From assembly GCA_963921825.1 (NCBI GenBank), contig OY997593.1:53056039-53120038 (forward strand): 64,000 nucleotides of DNA, in the 5' to 3' direction. Of this stretch, positions 22,345 to 34,322 are shown piece after piece (position 1 is the first letter of the stretch; every line of letters starts with the position of its first letter). The stretch comes from Erodium maritimum. Taxonomy: Eukaryota > Streptophyta > Magnoliopsida > Geraniales > Geraniaceae. The notes under the pieces were generated by a model. It was not told the DNA's origin, did no database searches, and saw only the letters and a program-made list of their open reading frames with translations. Made by a program: the position numbers and the translations under genes.

Positions 22345-24480
22345 GTTGAACGAGCTTCTCTTGTTAGTCAGTGGGAAGCTCTGTTCGCAGTTCTTTTTAC
22401 AAATTGAAAGGTAATCCCTTCGTTGTGAGAAAACATAAGACGAATATTCCGTATGATGGTTCCGATCGGAGACGATGTAGGCTCTCCTTTCATGATCATA
22501 TTTATAAGCACCTGAGAATCCAAGTGAATGATAAACGGGCCCGTCCCTAGACTAGGCGTATTTCAAAGTGCTATTGCGAGGGCGGAAGTCTCGACCATAA
22601 TCGGTGACCAACAACCAGGCAGGAGACCATTGGCTGCTAGACGAACCACCCCCTCCGCATTCCGGGCTATCAGGCCCCAAGCTGATTGGTTGGTCTCCTG
22701 AAAAATTGCTCCATCTACATTTATGGACACAGTGCCTTGAGGTGGTCGAGTCCATCGAGCTGGCCACAAAAGGGGGTATTTTCGGGTCTGTTCAATAGTG
22801 GCACTTGCCTCGCGCCATACCGTTAGATGAGCCTTAGTCGTAGATATCACCCTTAGGTTTGCTGACGTCGTTCTCCTCCATTTCAACTCATTCCGAGCCT
22901 TCCAGATTTCCCAGAGGACAGACAAAATATCGATAATCTAGTTTCGCGGTCCTGTAGTGTCAACGCCCTCCCACCACTACACAAACCCCATGGTAGGATC
23001 ATAGGGGGGCATCCCTCCAAAATGGGTCCAACATGTTTTTGCAAAGACACATCCCAAGAACAGATGATCGATAGATTCCGGAGCTTTCCCACAGATTTTG
23101 CAAGTCGTGTAATCGAGATGTAACACTTATTTATATTTGTGGCTACTTGCAAAGTATCTGTAAGACATCTCTACAAAAAGACTCGGAGACGTGGTGGTAC
23201 AGGGATATCCCACAGAGCGTACCAAGCCACTAATGTTGTATCATGACGAGCCACATGTCGCTCTCCTGCAAGTATAGTATAGTCGGCTTCGTGGTGTATA
23301 AACCCGTACTTTCAGACGCCTGGTACCAAGTGTATTTGGGTCGTAAAGTAGAAAGTGGAACCTGGAGGATCTGATCTCTCTCATCTACCTCAAATAGTCT
23401 AGATATTAAAGATCATCCCAGCACCGAGACCCTAGATTCATTAAGCCTGCCACCAGGGCACCTACCAAAGACGGACGGGTGGAAGCTATCTCCAAATTGG
23501 GCCCCAAGAGGCACTGTGTTACTTTAGTGAGTGTATCCCGACCGTCCCCTATAGAAATCCATAAACCATGTCGGATAAGACTTTGTGTGGAGAAAATACT
23601 AGCTCACGTGAAGTTGGGATGATCTCTTGTGTTAGCTTGGAGAAAACCTATTGCAGGTAAGTAACGATCTTTCAAAACTCAGACCATAAGAGACTAGGGC
23701 CGATGAATCAGGCTCCACGCCTGTTCCCCAAGTAGGGTCGTATTAACATTTTTCAAGTGGCGAAATGCCATCCCACCCGCCTCCTAAGGCATACACAGCT
23801 TATCTCAATCCTACCATATAATTGGTCGGTTCGATTTACCCCCCCCCCCCCCCCCCCGCCCCCCCACCACCACCACTATGTGGATACGAGATACGTTTTG
23901 GTGGGGTACTCGGAACAAAAACATTACATAAATCGAGAGATAGGTGAGGACTGATCGGATCATGACTTCTTTGTCTGCTAGAGATAGAAGTTTCTCGTCC
24001 CAGGAGCGCATGCGTTTGATAATGCGATCACTAAGGTAATCCATATCATCATTTTTGTTCCGACCTATCATATTCGAAACCCCGAGATACATGGACATTG
24101 TTGACGTTTCTACAATAGTCAGGATCTAACAACATTCTTGTCGTGCGACTTCGATCATGCTCGTAACTGAAGAGAACAGAAGATTTCTGGAGGTCGAGTA
24201 CATGACCTGAGAGTTTCTCAAATATGCCGAGGATATCCCTGATTTGGCCAACGTCCTCTATAGTAGCTCTGCAAAATATATAATAATCATCTGCGAAGAA
24301 CATATAGGACATTTCCGGAGCACCTCTAGCAACCTGAACGCCCCTAATGCGCCCTCGTCCCGTGCTCGCTGTAATAAGGATAATCCTTCCATACATAATA
24401 GAAAGAGATACGGGGATAGTGGGTCCCCTTATTCATGATAACTCGACAGGGTAAATTTTGGGGTCTCCCTTCCCCTAGAT
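22345..24480 (-). pseudogene. LINE ORF2 remnant: reverse transcriptase C-half plus RNase H
   Basis: Reading right to left, the reverse transcriptase catalytic block is MSYMFFADDYYIFCRA (the YADD-type box as FADD), followed by LSGHVLDLQKSSVLFS and then SDRIIKRMRSWDEKLLSLAD. The typical L1 motif FRHLKNVNTTLLGEQAWSL follows near 23720. The RNase H domain appears at 22563-22790 (INVDGAIFQ, WGLIARNAEGV, VETSALAIAL), with a stop and frame change after ALAIAL near 22563 and continuing similarity to about 22345. Several other frame changes occur. It is non-functional. RNase H after RT is usual for plant L1 elements. Confidence 0.85.
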
Positions 24481-24524
24481 GATATTGTATATTGAACTGA
24501 CTTCATGCAGCAAGAAACCAACTC

Positions 24525-24643
24525 TCTTTTTTTATCAGAGAGAATTACAGGGAAATCTTATTTTAGCCTAATCTAACCCAACACCCACACTTACTCCCAA
24601 GTAGGTGTACCCACCGGGGTTCGAACCTGTGACCTCAAGGAAT
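24525..24643 (-). mobile_element. tRNA-type SINE inserted in the LINE
   Basis: A 119-bp insert is bracketed by a perfect 14-bp duplication caagaaaccaactc (24511-24524 and 24644-24657). On the minus strand it contains the Pol III B box GGTTCGAACCC, then 'ccggtgggtacacctacttg', and ends 'ctctctgata' plus poly(A). The body resembles the widespread plant Au-type SINEs. The A box expected 30-40 bp before the B box is not clear, so the copy is probably 5'-truncated. Confidence 0.85.
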
Positions 24644-25190
24644 CAAGAAACCAACTCAATCCACAACTCATGTGTAGTTCTCATGGACCTATATGACTAT
24701 CAGGTTGATCTGCTACTAGTGATCCTAACAGTTCTTGTCAGGCAGCTTTAGATCATTAGGCCCCCACATGAGCTCCACCCCTTTCCCGATATAATCACAA
24801 TAGCCTTCTTTCTTCTTACTATTCTCGTACACTGGTCAATTGAGCTTTTCATCCGAGTGACAACAAGACGTTCCTCCTCCGTGACACTACACTTGATTCG
24901 CGACCTTCTGGGTTTCAACTCACTCGATGGGTTGAACGGTCCCGAACCATGGGATGCTGATGAAGGATTCAAAAAACGGATTCTCAACCCGGGAGGAGGG
25001 TCCTGAGCATCTTCAATAAGCTCGGGGGCAAACTACCCGAATTGGACCTTATCTTCGAGGAGTATTTCTTGCGTTACTAGAATGTAGAAGTCCTCCCCAC
25101 TTAAAAACGGATCAAGATCCATTACGAGCAAAAAAGATTTGGGAGGAGCATTGTAGAGCGTTGGATGCTATGAATTTGAAGAAATGGAGT

Positions 25191-26112
25191 GCGATTTAAA
25201 TAGAGACAATTTAAGTAAGAGCCGAATTTACGAGACGTAAGGTGGCGCAAAAACAACAGTCAGCGCTACACTCGAGTGGTTAGCAGTCAACAACATCTCC
25301 AACGATCGAGTTTTTGTTTCGACATTGTTGTTATCGTCGTGTCCCAAAACGTTGCATGAAAACATTGTTGATGTGCGTTTTTGAAACGCCGACTCTAAAA
25401 TGTCATCTAATCACCACCGGCCACTCCTAGTATAATAAACAAGGGAAATTGGGCCGTTTCTAGAGATAATAGATTGAGAGGAGGTTACATGAGTTTCTCG
25501 ACCGAATAGAAAGGTAATGGACTATTCGTCGAGTAATGGGGCCGTCAAACAGTCCAGATCCAGTATCCCGTCCGTTGGGTCAGTCGGTTGAAAAAAAACT
25601 AAGCCCACCTAGAAATGTGAAATATGCTTCATCTTCTACACGCCAACGAGAGAAGTCATGTGGTTGCAGTGAAGCAGACCGAAGCACCCATAGCCATAGG
25701 TAGCAGCTTGCTCACTCCACCTTAGCTGAGGAAGGTCGCCGGTGGAGGAAGAGGGTGGGGTTGTTGGCTATGTTAGCATGGAAAGTAAGTCATGGACCTC
25801 CATTTCCGTTTGGTAAAGGTTATGGCTTGGATTATTGTTGTTGCTTCTTCTTCTGTTCTCAATGCTCTTAAATTGAATTTTTAGGATGCTCTTGTATGTG
25901 CAATGGAACATTTTGCCTTGCTTTTAGCCGCAACAGAAACTTGAGAGCTCGGGGAGGTCCGTTGTTGACATTGACAGTGAGCTCTCCCAGAAGAAAATTG
26001 TGGAGCTGTCCGCTGCAGCTTTTGGTTCCAGGTCCGTCAATCCTCTTCCTCTGCCTCCTACTTTTACCATATCTTGCTTCACTTTCCCATTAATGGTCTC
26101 TTCATTACAGAA
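25191..26112. other. Upstream region of the PPR gene; no separate gene seen
   Basis: No recognised gene. In-frame open sequence precedes the chosen PPR start back to 25981, after a stop at 25978. An upstream exon with a targeting sequence could lie here (ATGs at about 25768-25790), but I cannot confirm a splice path. Confidence 0.4.
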
Positions 26113-27417
26113 ATGCCCCAATTTTGTTTTGAGAACAAACCAGTGTCTGAGACTGAGAGTGAGGTTGATGAAGCTGTTGCTGTCTTTAGCCGGCTATTAC
26201 ACACGCATCCGCACCCGCCTATAGGCGTCTTCAACAATGCACTGAAGCCAATAGCCAAATTGCAATATAACTCTCTTGTAATTTCATTGTATATTCAAAT
26301 GCTGAATTCCTGGGTTCAGCCCAATGCTCTAACTCTCAGCATTGTGATCAATTGTTCCCGCCGAGCAGACCGGTTGGGTCTTGCCCTTTCTGCATTTGGG
26401 TCAATGCTGAAACTAGGGTTCAAGCCAAACTCTCCAACATACACCACCCTGATCCATGTCCTTTGCAAGATGGGGGATACTGATGCTGCTATCAGGCTCC
26501 TCAAGAAGATTCAGCTGCAAACTTCTCTGCCTCTGGGGATTCCCTTCTGTGCTTTGGTATCCCATCTTTGTAAGACTGGGAAGAAGGATGAAGCTATTGA
26601 GTTGGTGCAGAAGATGGAGGGTGAGTGTTTCGAGACTGATTTGGATGCTTTCTGGCAATTGGTCAAGGGGCTTCACATGTGGGGGTGTGCGGATGTTGCT
26701 ACTCAACTTGCCAGGAGGATGGAAAAGAGTGGTAAGCTGGATAGTGTAGCTGCTTATACCAAAATGATTAATATGCTGTGTGGGTTGGGGAATGCTGCTG
26801 CTGCTCTGGAGTTGCTCGAGGGTATGGAAAATGGAAGCTGTAAGCCTGACGCTATTGCGTATACTTCATTGATAAATTGGCTTTGCAAGATGGGGAGCAC
26901 TGCTGCTGCCATGAGCTTGCTCAAGAGGATGGAGGAGCAAAGTTGCAAGCCTGATGTGGTTACTTACACTACCTTGATTGATGGTTTTTGCAAGGAGGGG
27001 AACACAGGTGCTGCCCTTGAGTTGCTCAAGGTGATGGAGGTAAGTTGTGAGCCAAATGTGGTTACATATACTGTCCTGCTAGACCGGCTATGCAGAACGG
27101 GGAACACTCCCACTGCTATCAAGATGCTCCAGAAGATGGAGGAAGGAAGTTGTAAGCCTGATGCAGTTACTTACACTGCATTGATAAGCTCACTGTGTAA
27201 AACAGGAAACATCAGTGATGCTATTGGATTGCTCAGGAAGATGGAAGAAAAGGGTTGTGAGCCCGATGTTTTAACCTATCAAACAATCATAGATAGCCTT
27301 CATAAGGAAGGCCTGACAGAGGAGGCTTTGAATCTCAGCAGGGAGATGACAAGCAGAGACTTGAAATTAGTTAAGGTTTCCAAATTAAAGACGAAACTAA
27401 ACACTGAGTGGGGATAA
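26113..27417 (+). CDS. P-class pentatricopeptide repeat protein
   Basis: 434 aa from the first ATG in frame (MPQFCFENKPVSE). It is built almost wholly of about eleven 34-36 residue PPR motifs, clearest from motif 6 on (AYTKMINMLCGLGNAAAALE, AYTSLINWLCKMGSTAAAMS, VTYTTLIDGFCKEGNTGAAL, VTYTALISSLCKTGNISDAI). P-class PPR proteins bind organelle RNA in a sequence-specific way and affect its stability, splicing or translation. The N-terminal part (VFNNALKPIAKLQYNSLVIS, LGFKPNSPTYTTLIHVLCK) resembles the clade containing fertility-restorer-like proteins. No E, DYW or SMR domain follows; the protein ends in a basic tail (KVSKLKTKLNTEWG). A clear mitochondrial or plastid presequence is not seen in this model, so an upstream exon may be missing or the start may lie elsewhere. 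The single-exon body is normal for the family. Confidence 0.9.
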   Translation: MPQFCFENKPVSETESEVDEAVAVFSRLLHTHPHPPIGVFNNALKPIAKLQYNSLVISLYIQMLNSWVQPNALTLSIVINCSRRADRLGLALSAFGSMLKLGFKPNSPTYTTLIHVLCKMGDTDAAIRLLKKIQLQTSLPLGIPFCALVSHLCKTGKKDEAIELVQKMEGECFETDLDAFWQLVKGLHMWGCADVATQLARRMEKSGKLDSVAAYTKMINMLCGLGNAAAALELLEGMENGSCKPDAIAYTSLINWLCKMGSTAAAMSLLKRMEEQSCKPDVVTYTTLIDGFCKEGNTGAALELLKVMEVSCEPNVVTYTVLLDRLCRTGNTPTAIKMLQKMEEGSCKPDAVTYTALISSLCKTGNISDAIGLLRKMEEKGCEPDVLTYQTIIDSLHKEGLTEEALNLSREMTSRDLKLVKVSKLKTKLNTEWG

Positions 27418-27846
27418 AGACTATGAGATTGAGCTGACTCGTCATTTTCTTGGTTGATATGCATCAAACAGTTAGAGTACAAATAGAGTTTATACAGTGA
27501 ATGTTACTTGCGTTCAAGTGATCTGTACATTTAAATTACAGAACTCCCTTCTATTATAGTCAAATACACCATGGCTACAAGTTATATTATTGTAAATATG
27601 GACTTGCATTGTGAATGAAATTGGTCCATCTGAATTACATTACAGATTCAGATGATTAATCTCCAGTCAGCCCCCCATCTGTAGTTTCTACATCAATATA
27701 TATTTCAGTTACCAATAAGCTTACTATTAGGATTCCCAGGTGCAGAAGTATGTACCAAATTCATCCTTTTAACTTTTCAGATTTATGGATCTGTATTGTG
27801 TTTGCCTTACACCAAGATCAGGTATATCACTGTGTATCAGTCTACT

Positions 27847-29290
27847 TCACTGACCTTGGGAAATGCCTGTACCTACACCAGCCATCCGGGATTGCTCAAC
27901 ATTGTTAGAGGCATCTTTTTCAGCAGTATAAGTGCTATTCTTGTTCACATCTTCTCTTCCAACAGATGAGACAGCCTGAGAAGAGTATTATGAGAAATGG
28001 AGCACTAGGATATCGGAATGAAACTTCAGACATTACCAACATGACATTCTGGACTGCAATGGTAAATTGAAAACACCAGAGTAAATCAGTTTTATTCGGT
28101 ATATACCTGATGATTGCTTGAATAAGTGGTAATATTAGTCTTCATTTTTTTGTTCTTGCAAATACTGATTTTCTCTGCTTCTTTCTCTTCAATATCATTA
28201 CCATCAAAGTTCTGACCTGACATCTCTGCAAGGAACCAAAATTTAGTCCATGTCATTACTCATCACACTTCAGTAAATAAATGACATAGAAAACTTCATA
28301 TTATCATATGTACATGTCTTCAAAATTGTTACTGGATATTTTTAGTGTGAACCTCACCTTCGAATTTTCTGTAGGCACCACTGGTCTCTTGTTGGAGGAT
28401 GGAGGGAGCCATTCCTTTATGCTTGGTTTGTGCCCTGAAACGCTGGACCCAAGGGCTTTTCATGATAGAATGGAAGTCGTATCCTTGCCCTGTCCTTGGT
28501 GGAGGTTCAGCTGTATCATAACATATCTCCCTCCAGCAGCCACCTTGGAAAATCTTGGAAATGCCATATAGATTTTAAAAGGATTAGTTGAGTAACAAAA
28601 GAAATAGGAGCATGCAGAATTTGGGACTAATAATAGATTAGGCTGTAACCTGACCCGAAATGGTGGGTGTGCAGTGTATCGTCTTGGGTGATGTTGGATT
28701 CTGCAGGCTGTCCTCCATGGAAGTGTACGAGTGCTGCCTAACAAATGATGTTTCCATGTATTCAATATACAGATGGTGTTTCTCATCTGTCCATTTGGTA
28801 AACAGCAAGTCTGTCACCGGAGAGGCCTGATGTGTGATACAACCAGGCTTGTCAAACATGAAATAACGAGTGGGGCACAAAGATGTGATGAAGAGTGTAC
28901 ATGCTCTGAACTGGAGCCTAATTCGCAGGACATCCTGAGATTGCTTTTCTGACTTCCTGGTGTTAAAGCAGCAGCTCCTTGGAGAGCGGGGGAAGCTTTA
29001 ACTTTGGGACTGAAATGTTGTATCCAACGATTCTTCAGGGGGGCTTGAAAACCATCGCCTCCTCCTTTGTCTGGTTGATCATGAGTTTGAGCTCTTTCGT
29101 AATGGATCTCCTTCCAGCACCAGTTTCGTAGAACCTTGAATTGCAAATACATCATATTTAAAGGACCCCCCAAATAAAGAGAGAAAAAGTGTAAACAGAA
29201 GAAAAGTTTGGAGGCTATAACCTGACCAGATAAGGCAGAGTTCCGCGAGGAATTAAATTCCATTTGCCTGGGTGAGCTTTAATTCATTGA
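27847..29290 (-). pseudogene. COR27-like locus 1, rearranged duplicate
   Basis: Reading right to left, a first partial unit has an exon-2 end (NSALSGQ, donor at about 29222) and an exon-3-like piece from 29134 (VLRNWCWKEIHYER, NRWIQHFSPK). A second unit follows. It has exon 2 at 28650-28810 (KWTDEKHHLYIEYMETSFV ... TISGQ), exon 3 at 28358-28553 (IFQGGCWREICYD, SPWVQRFRAQ), exon 4 at 28107-28225 (EMSGQNFDGNDIEEKE) and exon 5 at 27847-27975, ending GISQGQ and a stop. Phases of exons 2 to 5 fit and are open. These match the COR27/COR28 family and the intact gene at 34323-36600. There is no clear first exon, and exons 2-3 are duplicated, so I call it a probable pseudogene, though a chimeric transcript cannot be excluded. 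No evening element is seen in the upstream kilobase. Confidence 0.65.
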
Positions 29291-30727
29291 GTTGTTAATT
29301 ACTGACTGCCAAGGAAATCCATGCAAGCGTTGAACATATGTGTCCAGTTAACAAACTAGTGCTTAGATATGTATTGGAGGTATGATGGCTTATCCATTTT
29401 AAAGCTTAAGCTTATATATGTATAGACCAGATTGAGAAGATTCACATTGTGAGAGGTTGTGTACGTAAAACAATAGACTGGGCATTAGCTCAAGCGAGTG
29501 CAGGTCAAAGAAAGATCAAGCTCACATGGTATGCTTTATGTTTCATTTTTCATGTCAGTCTGAGCACTCCTTTACCATAATCAGAACAATCTTCACATTA
29601 TTATCAACCAACACTGATTCTTGATGCATTTACAGGCTCTGACTTGGATACTATAGATTTTGGTGGTTTAATTAAGAGAGACTTGCTTCCTTGTGGAGTC
29701 CATTGAAGCCAGGCAATGCCACAGATAATAAGGTACTTGGATTTTATTTGAAATATATGCTGAGCTAGCTAACCCTTTTCCAGATGGATGATGGAAATTA
29801 TCAGTACAAGGTAGTTTTGACAAAGTAGTTTGGCCATGCATAAATAAACCTCATTTTGTGTCTGCAATCGTTAATGCTTTTATGTAACTGTAGCAAAATT
29901 GAAACCAAAACGATAAGATTTCTATTTCATATGGAAAGAAATCAAATATCATAGCCGTAATGGGAACTGAGGTAGCTATGAATGCATATGTAACCATAAT
30001 GTATAGAGGTTTATGTATGTATAAATATTAAATAGCAATATACATAGTAGTTCCTACCTTATCTGAATGGGTATTCATGTGAAAGCTTCAATAATGTTAG
30101 CCAAGAGGGAGAGGCAGTGCAGTCTTAGGCTTCAGAATTAGATTAAGTCTCTATATATAAATTAAAAAGAGGTGGTTAAAGAAGCATTATAAACGTGATG
30201 CATTATGATGAAGCAAGTAGGCAAAGCAAAACAAACTCCACTGCACCATGTGGTTAGGAATCACTAATATATCCCATGCGGTTAGAAATCAGGGCCTTTG
30301 AGAGAATGGAAATACATGTTCTTGGGAACTGATAAAACAATATATTGCATGTGATGATACACAACCAATTCAATTTCTTTGGGTTCGATATAAATACAAA
30401 CGTGTCATATACGTATTGGTATTAGTAATTTTATTGTGTTTGTTCTACCCATATGACATACTGTATTAATAGGCATCATGGAAGGTTTGCACAATTTTTG
30501 GTGTAAATAGTATAGACCATCATGTTTGATTCTCTTGCATCCAGTATTCTTTTTTATATTTGTTTTAAATTAATAAATTGTTGTTCTTACTAGTTAATAC
30601 AATCAATATTTTTAGCACACGCGCTGAAATTTTATTGATATGAATGGAAAAAGCCGTAAAAACTGTAAGTACGTGGATATGAACTAAACAGATGAGATAC
30701 AGTCTCGATGACGGCCGAGACATTGAT
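29291..30727. other. No gene recognised
   Basis: AT-rich intergenic DNA between the two COR27-like loci. No coding region, repeat pair or RNA gene is supported. Confidence 0.45.
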
Positions 30728-30744
30728 CATATTTCTAAGTACTT

Positions 30745-32218
30745 TTTTTTTATCAGCAATTTTTTTTATATATAAACCAACGATTTCAAAGTGAAGATCG
30801 AAGGTCAAGGGCAAAGCCCTCATAACGATTACAACCAACAGAGCATCTCATCGGAATCTCAAACAAACAACAACAACAAGGGTCTAACATCAACCTATAC
30901 CCAGATTTTTCTAATTGAAGCAAACAAGAGTACAACAATAATAAACAGGCCAACAAAACAGAACGACCAGGGGCCAAGCCCAACCAAAACACTACTAAAG
31001 GGCTACTAGGCCCAACCAGGGCAACAGGCCCAAACAAGACAGACCAACAGAGAAAGAAAAAAAAACTAATCGCTAAACACAGGAACAGTCTCGAGCCCCA
31101 CACCCACCAAAAGCCGAGCCACAGACGTCCGGCCTTCAACTTCTCGAAAATGAAGCACAACGCTCCGAGCAACACCGCCTGAGAAAACTGAACCAAACCG
31201 GTCCAAACAAACATAGAGAGAGAAGAAAAGGTCCAAAACCGGCCCGAGCAGCAGCAAGAGGAACATAGGTCACCGGAACGAGCTAAAGCAAAACGGAGAC
31301 CAAAAAACGAGTCTATCCCCGCCAATTCCAACTACCGAACCAAAACTTGAAATCACCGGCGACCGAGGCCGCACGACGACCCAACAGGGTTGGACGGTTC
31401 AAACCTCCCACCCTAAGACCCAGAGCCCTTCCCCCGAGATAATCCCCAAAACGAAACTTCCAACAGCCCATAGGCTTAACCCCCCATGACGGCCAACCCC
31501 AGCCGTGAGGTCCAGATCTCACAGTAGATCAGGAAACTAAAGTCGTATAGAGAAAATAACGGGGAAGAAGTACCTGAAGCAGAGCGAGAAGGTGAGAGCA
31601 GATCCAGCAAGATCTCCCAGAGCTCCGAAGCCGGAGTCTTCGTCCACGGCCAGCACCGATGACACGGCCTAAAGGGAGAGATCCAACTCCAACGTCTCAA
31701 CCAAGGCGGAGACGAGAAGTCCAAGCCAAGATCTGAGACAGAGAGGCGAGGAATAAGGACACGAATAGGCCCTCAGATGCAGAAACCCACCGGGATAGCA
31801 CCGCCACCGACGCTATTCACGATCCAGTCCCAGACAACCAAGGTAGGCAAAGATCAAGGAGATCTAAGCCAAACCCGACGGCCACAAAGGGAAATCTGTC
31901 GCCCAAAGGGCCAGATCTGAAGGATTGAGAAGAGGAAGTCGATGAGGACGGAAAAAACGAGATCAAAATAGTGTTGGCGGCGGGAGGAAAGGAGGTGGGC
32001 TAAGAGAGGCGGAGAGGGAGGATCCACCAGTGGCTGTCAAGGCCGAAGCCGAGACTGCCATCGGTGGCTGCAAGAAGAAGAAGAAGAAGAAGAAGAAGAA
32101 GAAGAAGAAGAAGAAGAAGAAGAAGAAGAAGAAGAAGAAGAAGAAGAAGAAGAAGAAGAAGAAAGAACCCGAGAGAAGCGATATGTGGATGAGTTAGTTG
32201 ATGGTGTACCAGTTGATC
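30745..32218 (-). mobile_element. L1-like retroposon without coding capacity, minus strand
   Basis: Its 3' end is at the left (on minus: ...aaattgctgata plus poly(A)). It is flanked by a perfect 17-bp duplication catatttctaagtactt (30728-30744 and 32219-32235). Length is 1474 bp. The 5' portion is GC-rich and begins next to a long CTT array (32071-32163 on + as AAG). No reverse transcriptase or endonuclease is present. It separates the two COR27-like loci. Confidence 0.8.
32071..32163. repeat. (AAG)n microsatellite, about 30 units
   Basis: Almost uninterrupted AAG repeats of about 93 bp. On the minus strand this makes a poly-leucine frame that is an artefact. It lies inside the retroposon near its 5' end. 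Confidence 0.95.
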
Positions 32219-32235
32219 CATATTTCTAAGTACTT

Positions 32236-33400
32236 GGTTTGACTCAGGGAGATGTTAAGGGGTGATTCCCTATTCTGATTCTGTGAAGTATGATGAATCA
32301 TGGTACTTTTCCTGTCTCGACTTTATCGGTATTGTTTTTCGTAGCAGTCGATCAAGGAGCATGTCGGAGAAAGGAGGAGACTGAGAGTCAGAGAACAGCT
32401 GACTCACAGAGGTCGGGACTTCCGTCCAAGAAGGGGAAGGGTACAACGGGGGTGCTCCCTTCGTGCCCTAAGTGCTCATTGGAGCCAGGCTTAGTCCCAC
32501 GGTCTCCAATTCTCCATAGGTGTGAGGTTGGTATCTCACATCTCTCGTGTGATTCATGTATAGGCGGGTGTCGATAGCTACCCAAAGTCGTAACAACATA
32601 ATCGTCGCCCGAGATGCGCGGTCGGTGTCCCGTTCATCCAGTCCATTATCAATCGGCTCGAAGAGGACCGGTTCATATTGGTGGAGTAGATGCCAGTGGG
32701 AGGGTATACTTGTTCGGGATCCCCAATTCGTCCATGCATGTGGGTGGGAGCCGGATATTTCATCCCAGGGTCTGGTAGGGTGCATAGGTGCTCGTCGGGC
32801 GTCATGGGCAAGGTTCGGTGTCGAAGGGCCTATAGTAAGGGCGGAGCGGGATTGCTGTCAACGGTTGAGCCCTAATGAGACCCCGAGGATCTCGAGATCC
32901 CATTTCCAGTGTTGGTTCTCCATTGGAGGACAGGGTCCTCGTCTTCCTCTGTATCTATCCGACAACTCCGTGGTTGGACTCGAGGCTCTGATCGGAGATG
33001 ACGATTTCCAGGGTGAATTGTTGCTTCTCTAACAGTCCATTGAAGGGCGGATTCCCCATCTTCCTCTGTGTTGATCTGGCGACGCTGTGGTTGGGTTCGA
33101 GGCTCTGGTCGGAGATGGCGGTCTCCAGGGTACAAGTATGTCATTTCATGTGGCACCTGGCGACGCTCAACGGCGAGGGAAGCAGTTTCCTCCCATGGGA
33201 TGATCCATGAGTCCCATTAGATTGGTCGAGTCATAGCCGAGTGACAAATCGACAGGCGGGAGGTAGTGGTAGGTGTCAACGATCGCGGTGAACAAGCAGT
33301 CATGATAATCGGCATAGTAAGGACGACTGTGGCGACGGGAGACGCGGGAATGGCTTTTTGAGGGGAGAGGTTTTGAAATATAAGAGAAACCCTAGATTCC
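32236..33400. other. GC-rich segment, no gene recognised
   Basis: About 1.1 kb with higher GC than its surroundings and frames in several phases that do not resemble a known family. It ends near 'aaaccctagattccg', a common sequence at the 5' ends of plant genes or L1 elements read in reverse. It may be another decayed retroposon body. A 117-bp tandem duplication lies inside (32918-33151). Confidence 0.35.
32918..33151. repeat. 117-bp tandem duplication
   Basis: Two units start at about 32918 and 33035. Matching blocks are 'cttcctctgt' (32943 and 33060), 'gaggctctg' and 'ggagatg' (32994 and 33111), with a constant 117-bp offset. Divergence is modest. Confidence 0.75.
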
Positions 33401-34322
33401 GAAAAAAATAATAATATATATTTTTGTATTAGTTAGTTGTATAAGATCAATTAAATTGAATGTGTAATCTTTAATATTCGAACATGATTATTATACAGTT
33501 TGTGCTTGTGGTAACAAATGAACATATTATGATACACAAAATGCAAATTAGTATCACCTACTTTACAAATAAAATCACTCGTTAGTTACATATATATCAG
33601 TTGATCGTGCGGGAGAAAAGCAAATCGAAATAGGTAATTGATTATAAGGCCATGTGATTAGGCCACCCCATGACCTCTCTTCATCTTTCTACTCCTTACG
33701 CGTAATCTGGAAAATAAATTGTTTCTCACTGGTTATTTTGGACTATATTGATATGGAAAATATTACACCTTGTTTGATACAAACAGAATAATTTGATGAA
33801 CAAAATAATCATTCTGGTATTAATAATTAAAGTGTGACGTGTCATTTTGAAGGCACAAACTGAAACAACCATGTGTTGTGGGCACAAAGGTGCAAGACAA
33901 AGGAGGTGTTTGGTGGTAAGGTTAGGCTTTTGCCTAAACCAAAATAGGTGAACATGCTGTTGTGTTGCGCATTACAATTGCTATCACGTTTTACATGCTA
34001 CAACCACATCGTTGAAGATGCAGCAACAATCGTTAAATGCAGATTTTCCGAAGATTCATCATAGATGCAGGAACAATCATAAAGTCAGCAAAGGGCTTAA
34101 GATTGAGTTAATACTGATATACTGCAGATTTTCTACACAACTGCTTTACTTTCACTTCCTAACTGCACGAATTCACCATGCTATGGTCTGTACTTCATTA
34201 CGGTAACAAATGCTTTCTCTGTAGGGTCACCGCCTCATTGCTACAAATCTTCTACTTCAGTTAGAACTTACAAACAAGCTTTCCATGCGACTTCTCTGTT
34301 TGCCATCAGGTCTCTTGGGAGG
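33401..34322. other. Downstream flank of the COR27-like gene; no gene recognised
   Basis: AT-rich DNA that probably includes the 3' UTR of the minus-strand gene at 34323. No coding region is supported. Confidence 0.4.

Larger units (their letters stand above)
22249..25190 (-). mobile_element. L1-like LINE, internally deleted and decayed
   Basis: The minus-strand element has its 3' end at a T tract (22249-22255 on +). In its own order it has an N-terminal remnant starting near 25122 (MDLDPFLSGEDFYILVT and later EEERLVVTRMKSS), then the late part of reverse transcriptase, then a plant-type RNase H domain. The endonuclease and the first half of reverse transcriptase are missing between about 24740 and 24430, so a large internal deletion has occurred. 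A SINE sits in this interval (24525-24643). A C/A-rich low-complexity run lies at 23839-23877. The 5' end at 25190 is approximate and no duplication was found. Confidence 0.8.

Noticed and set aside
32000-32221. Minus-strand frame with a run of about 30 leucines
   Set aside because: Produced by the CTT microsatellite, not a signal peptide or membrane protein.
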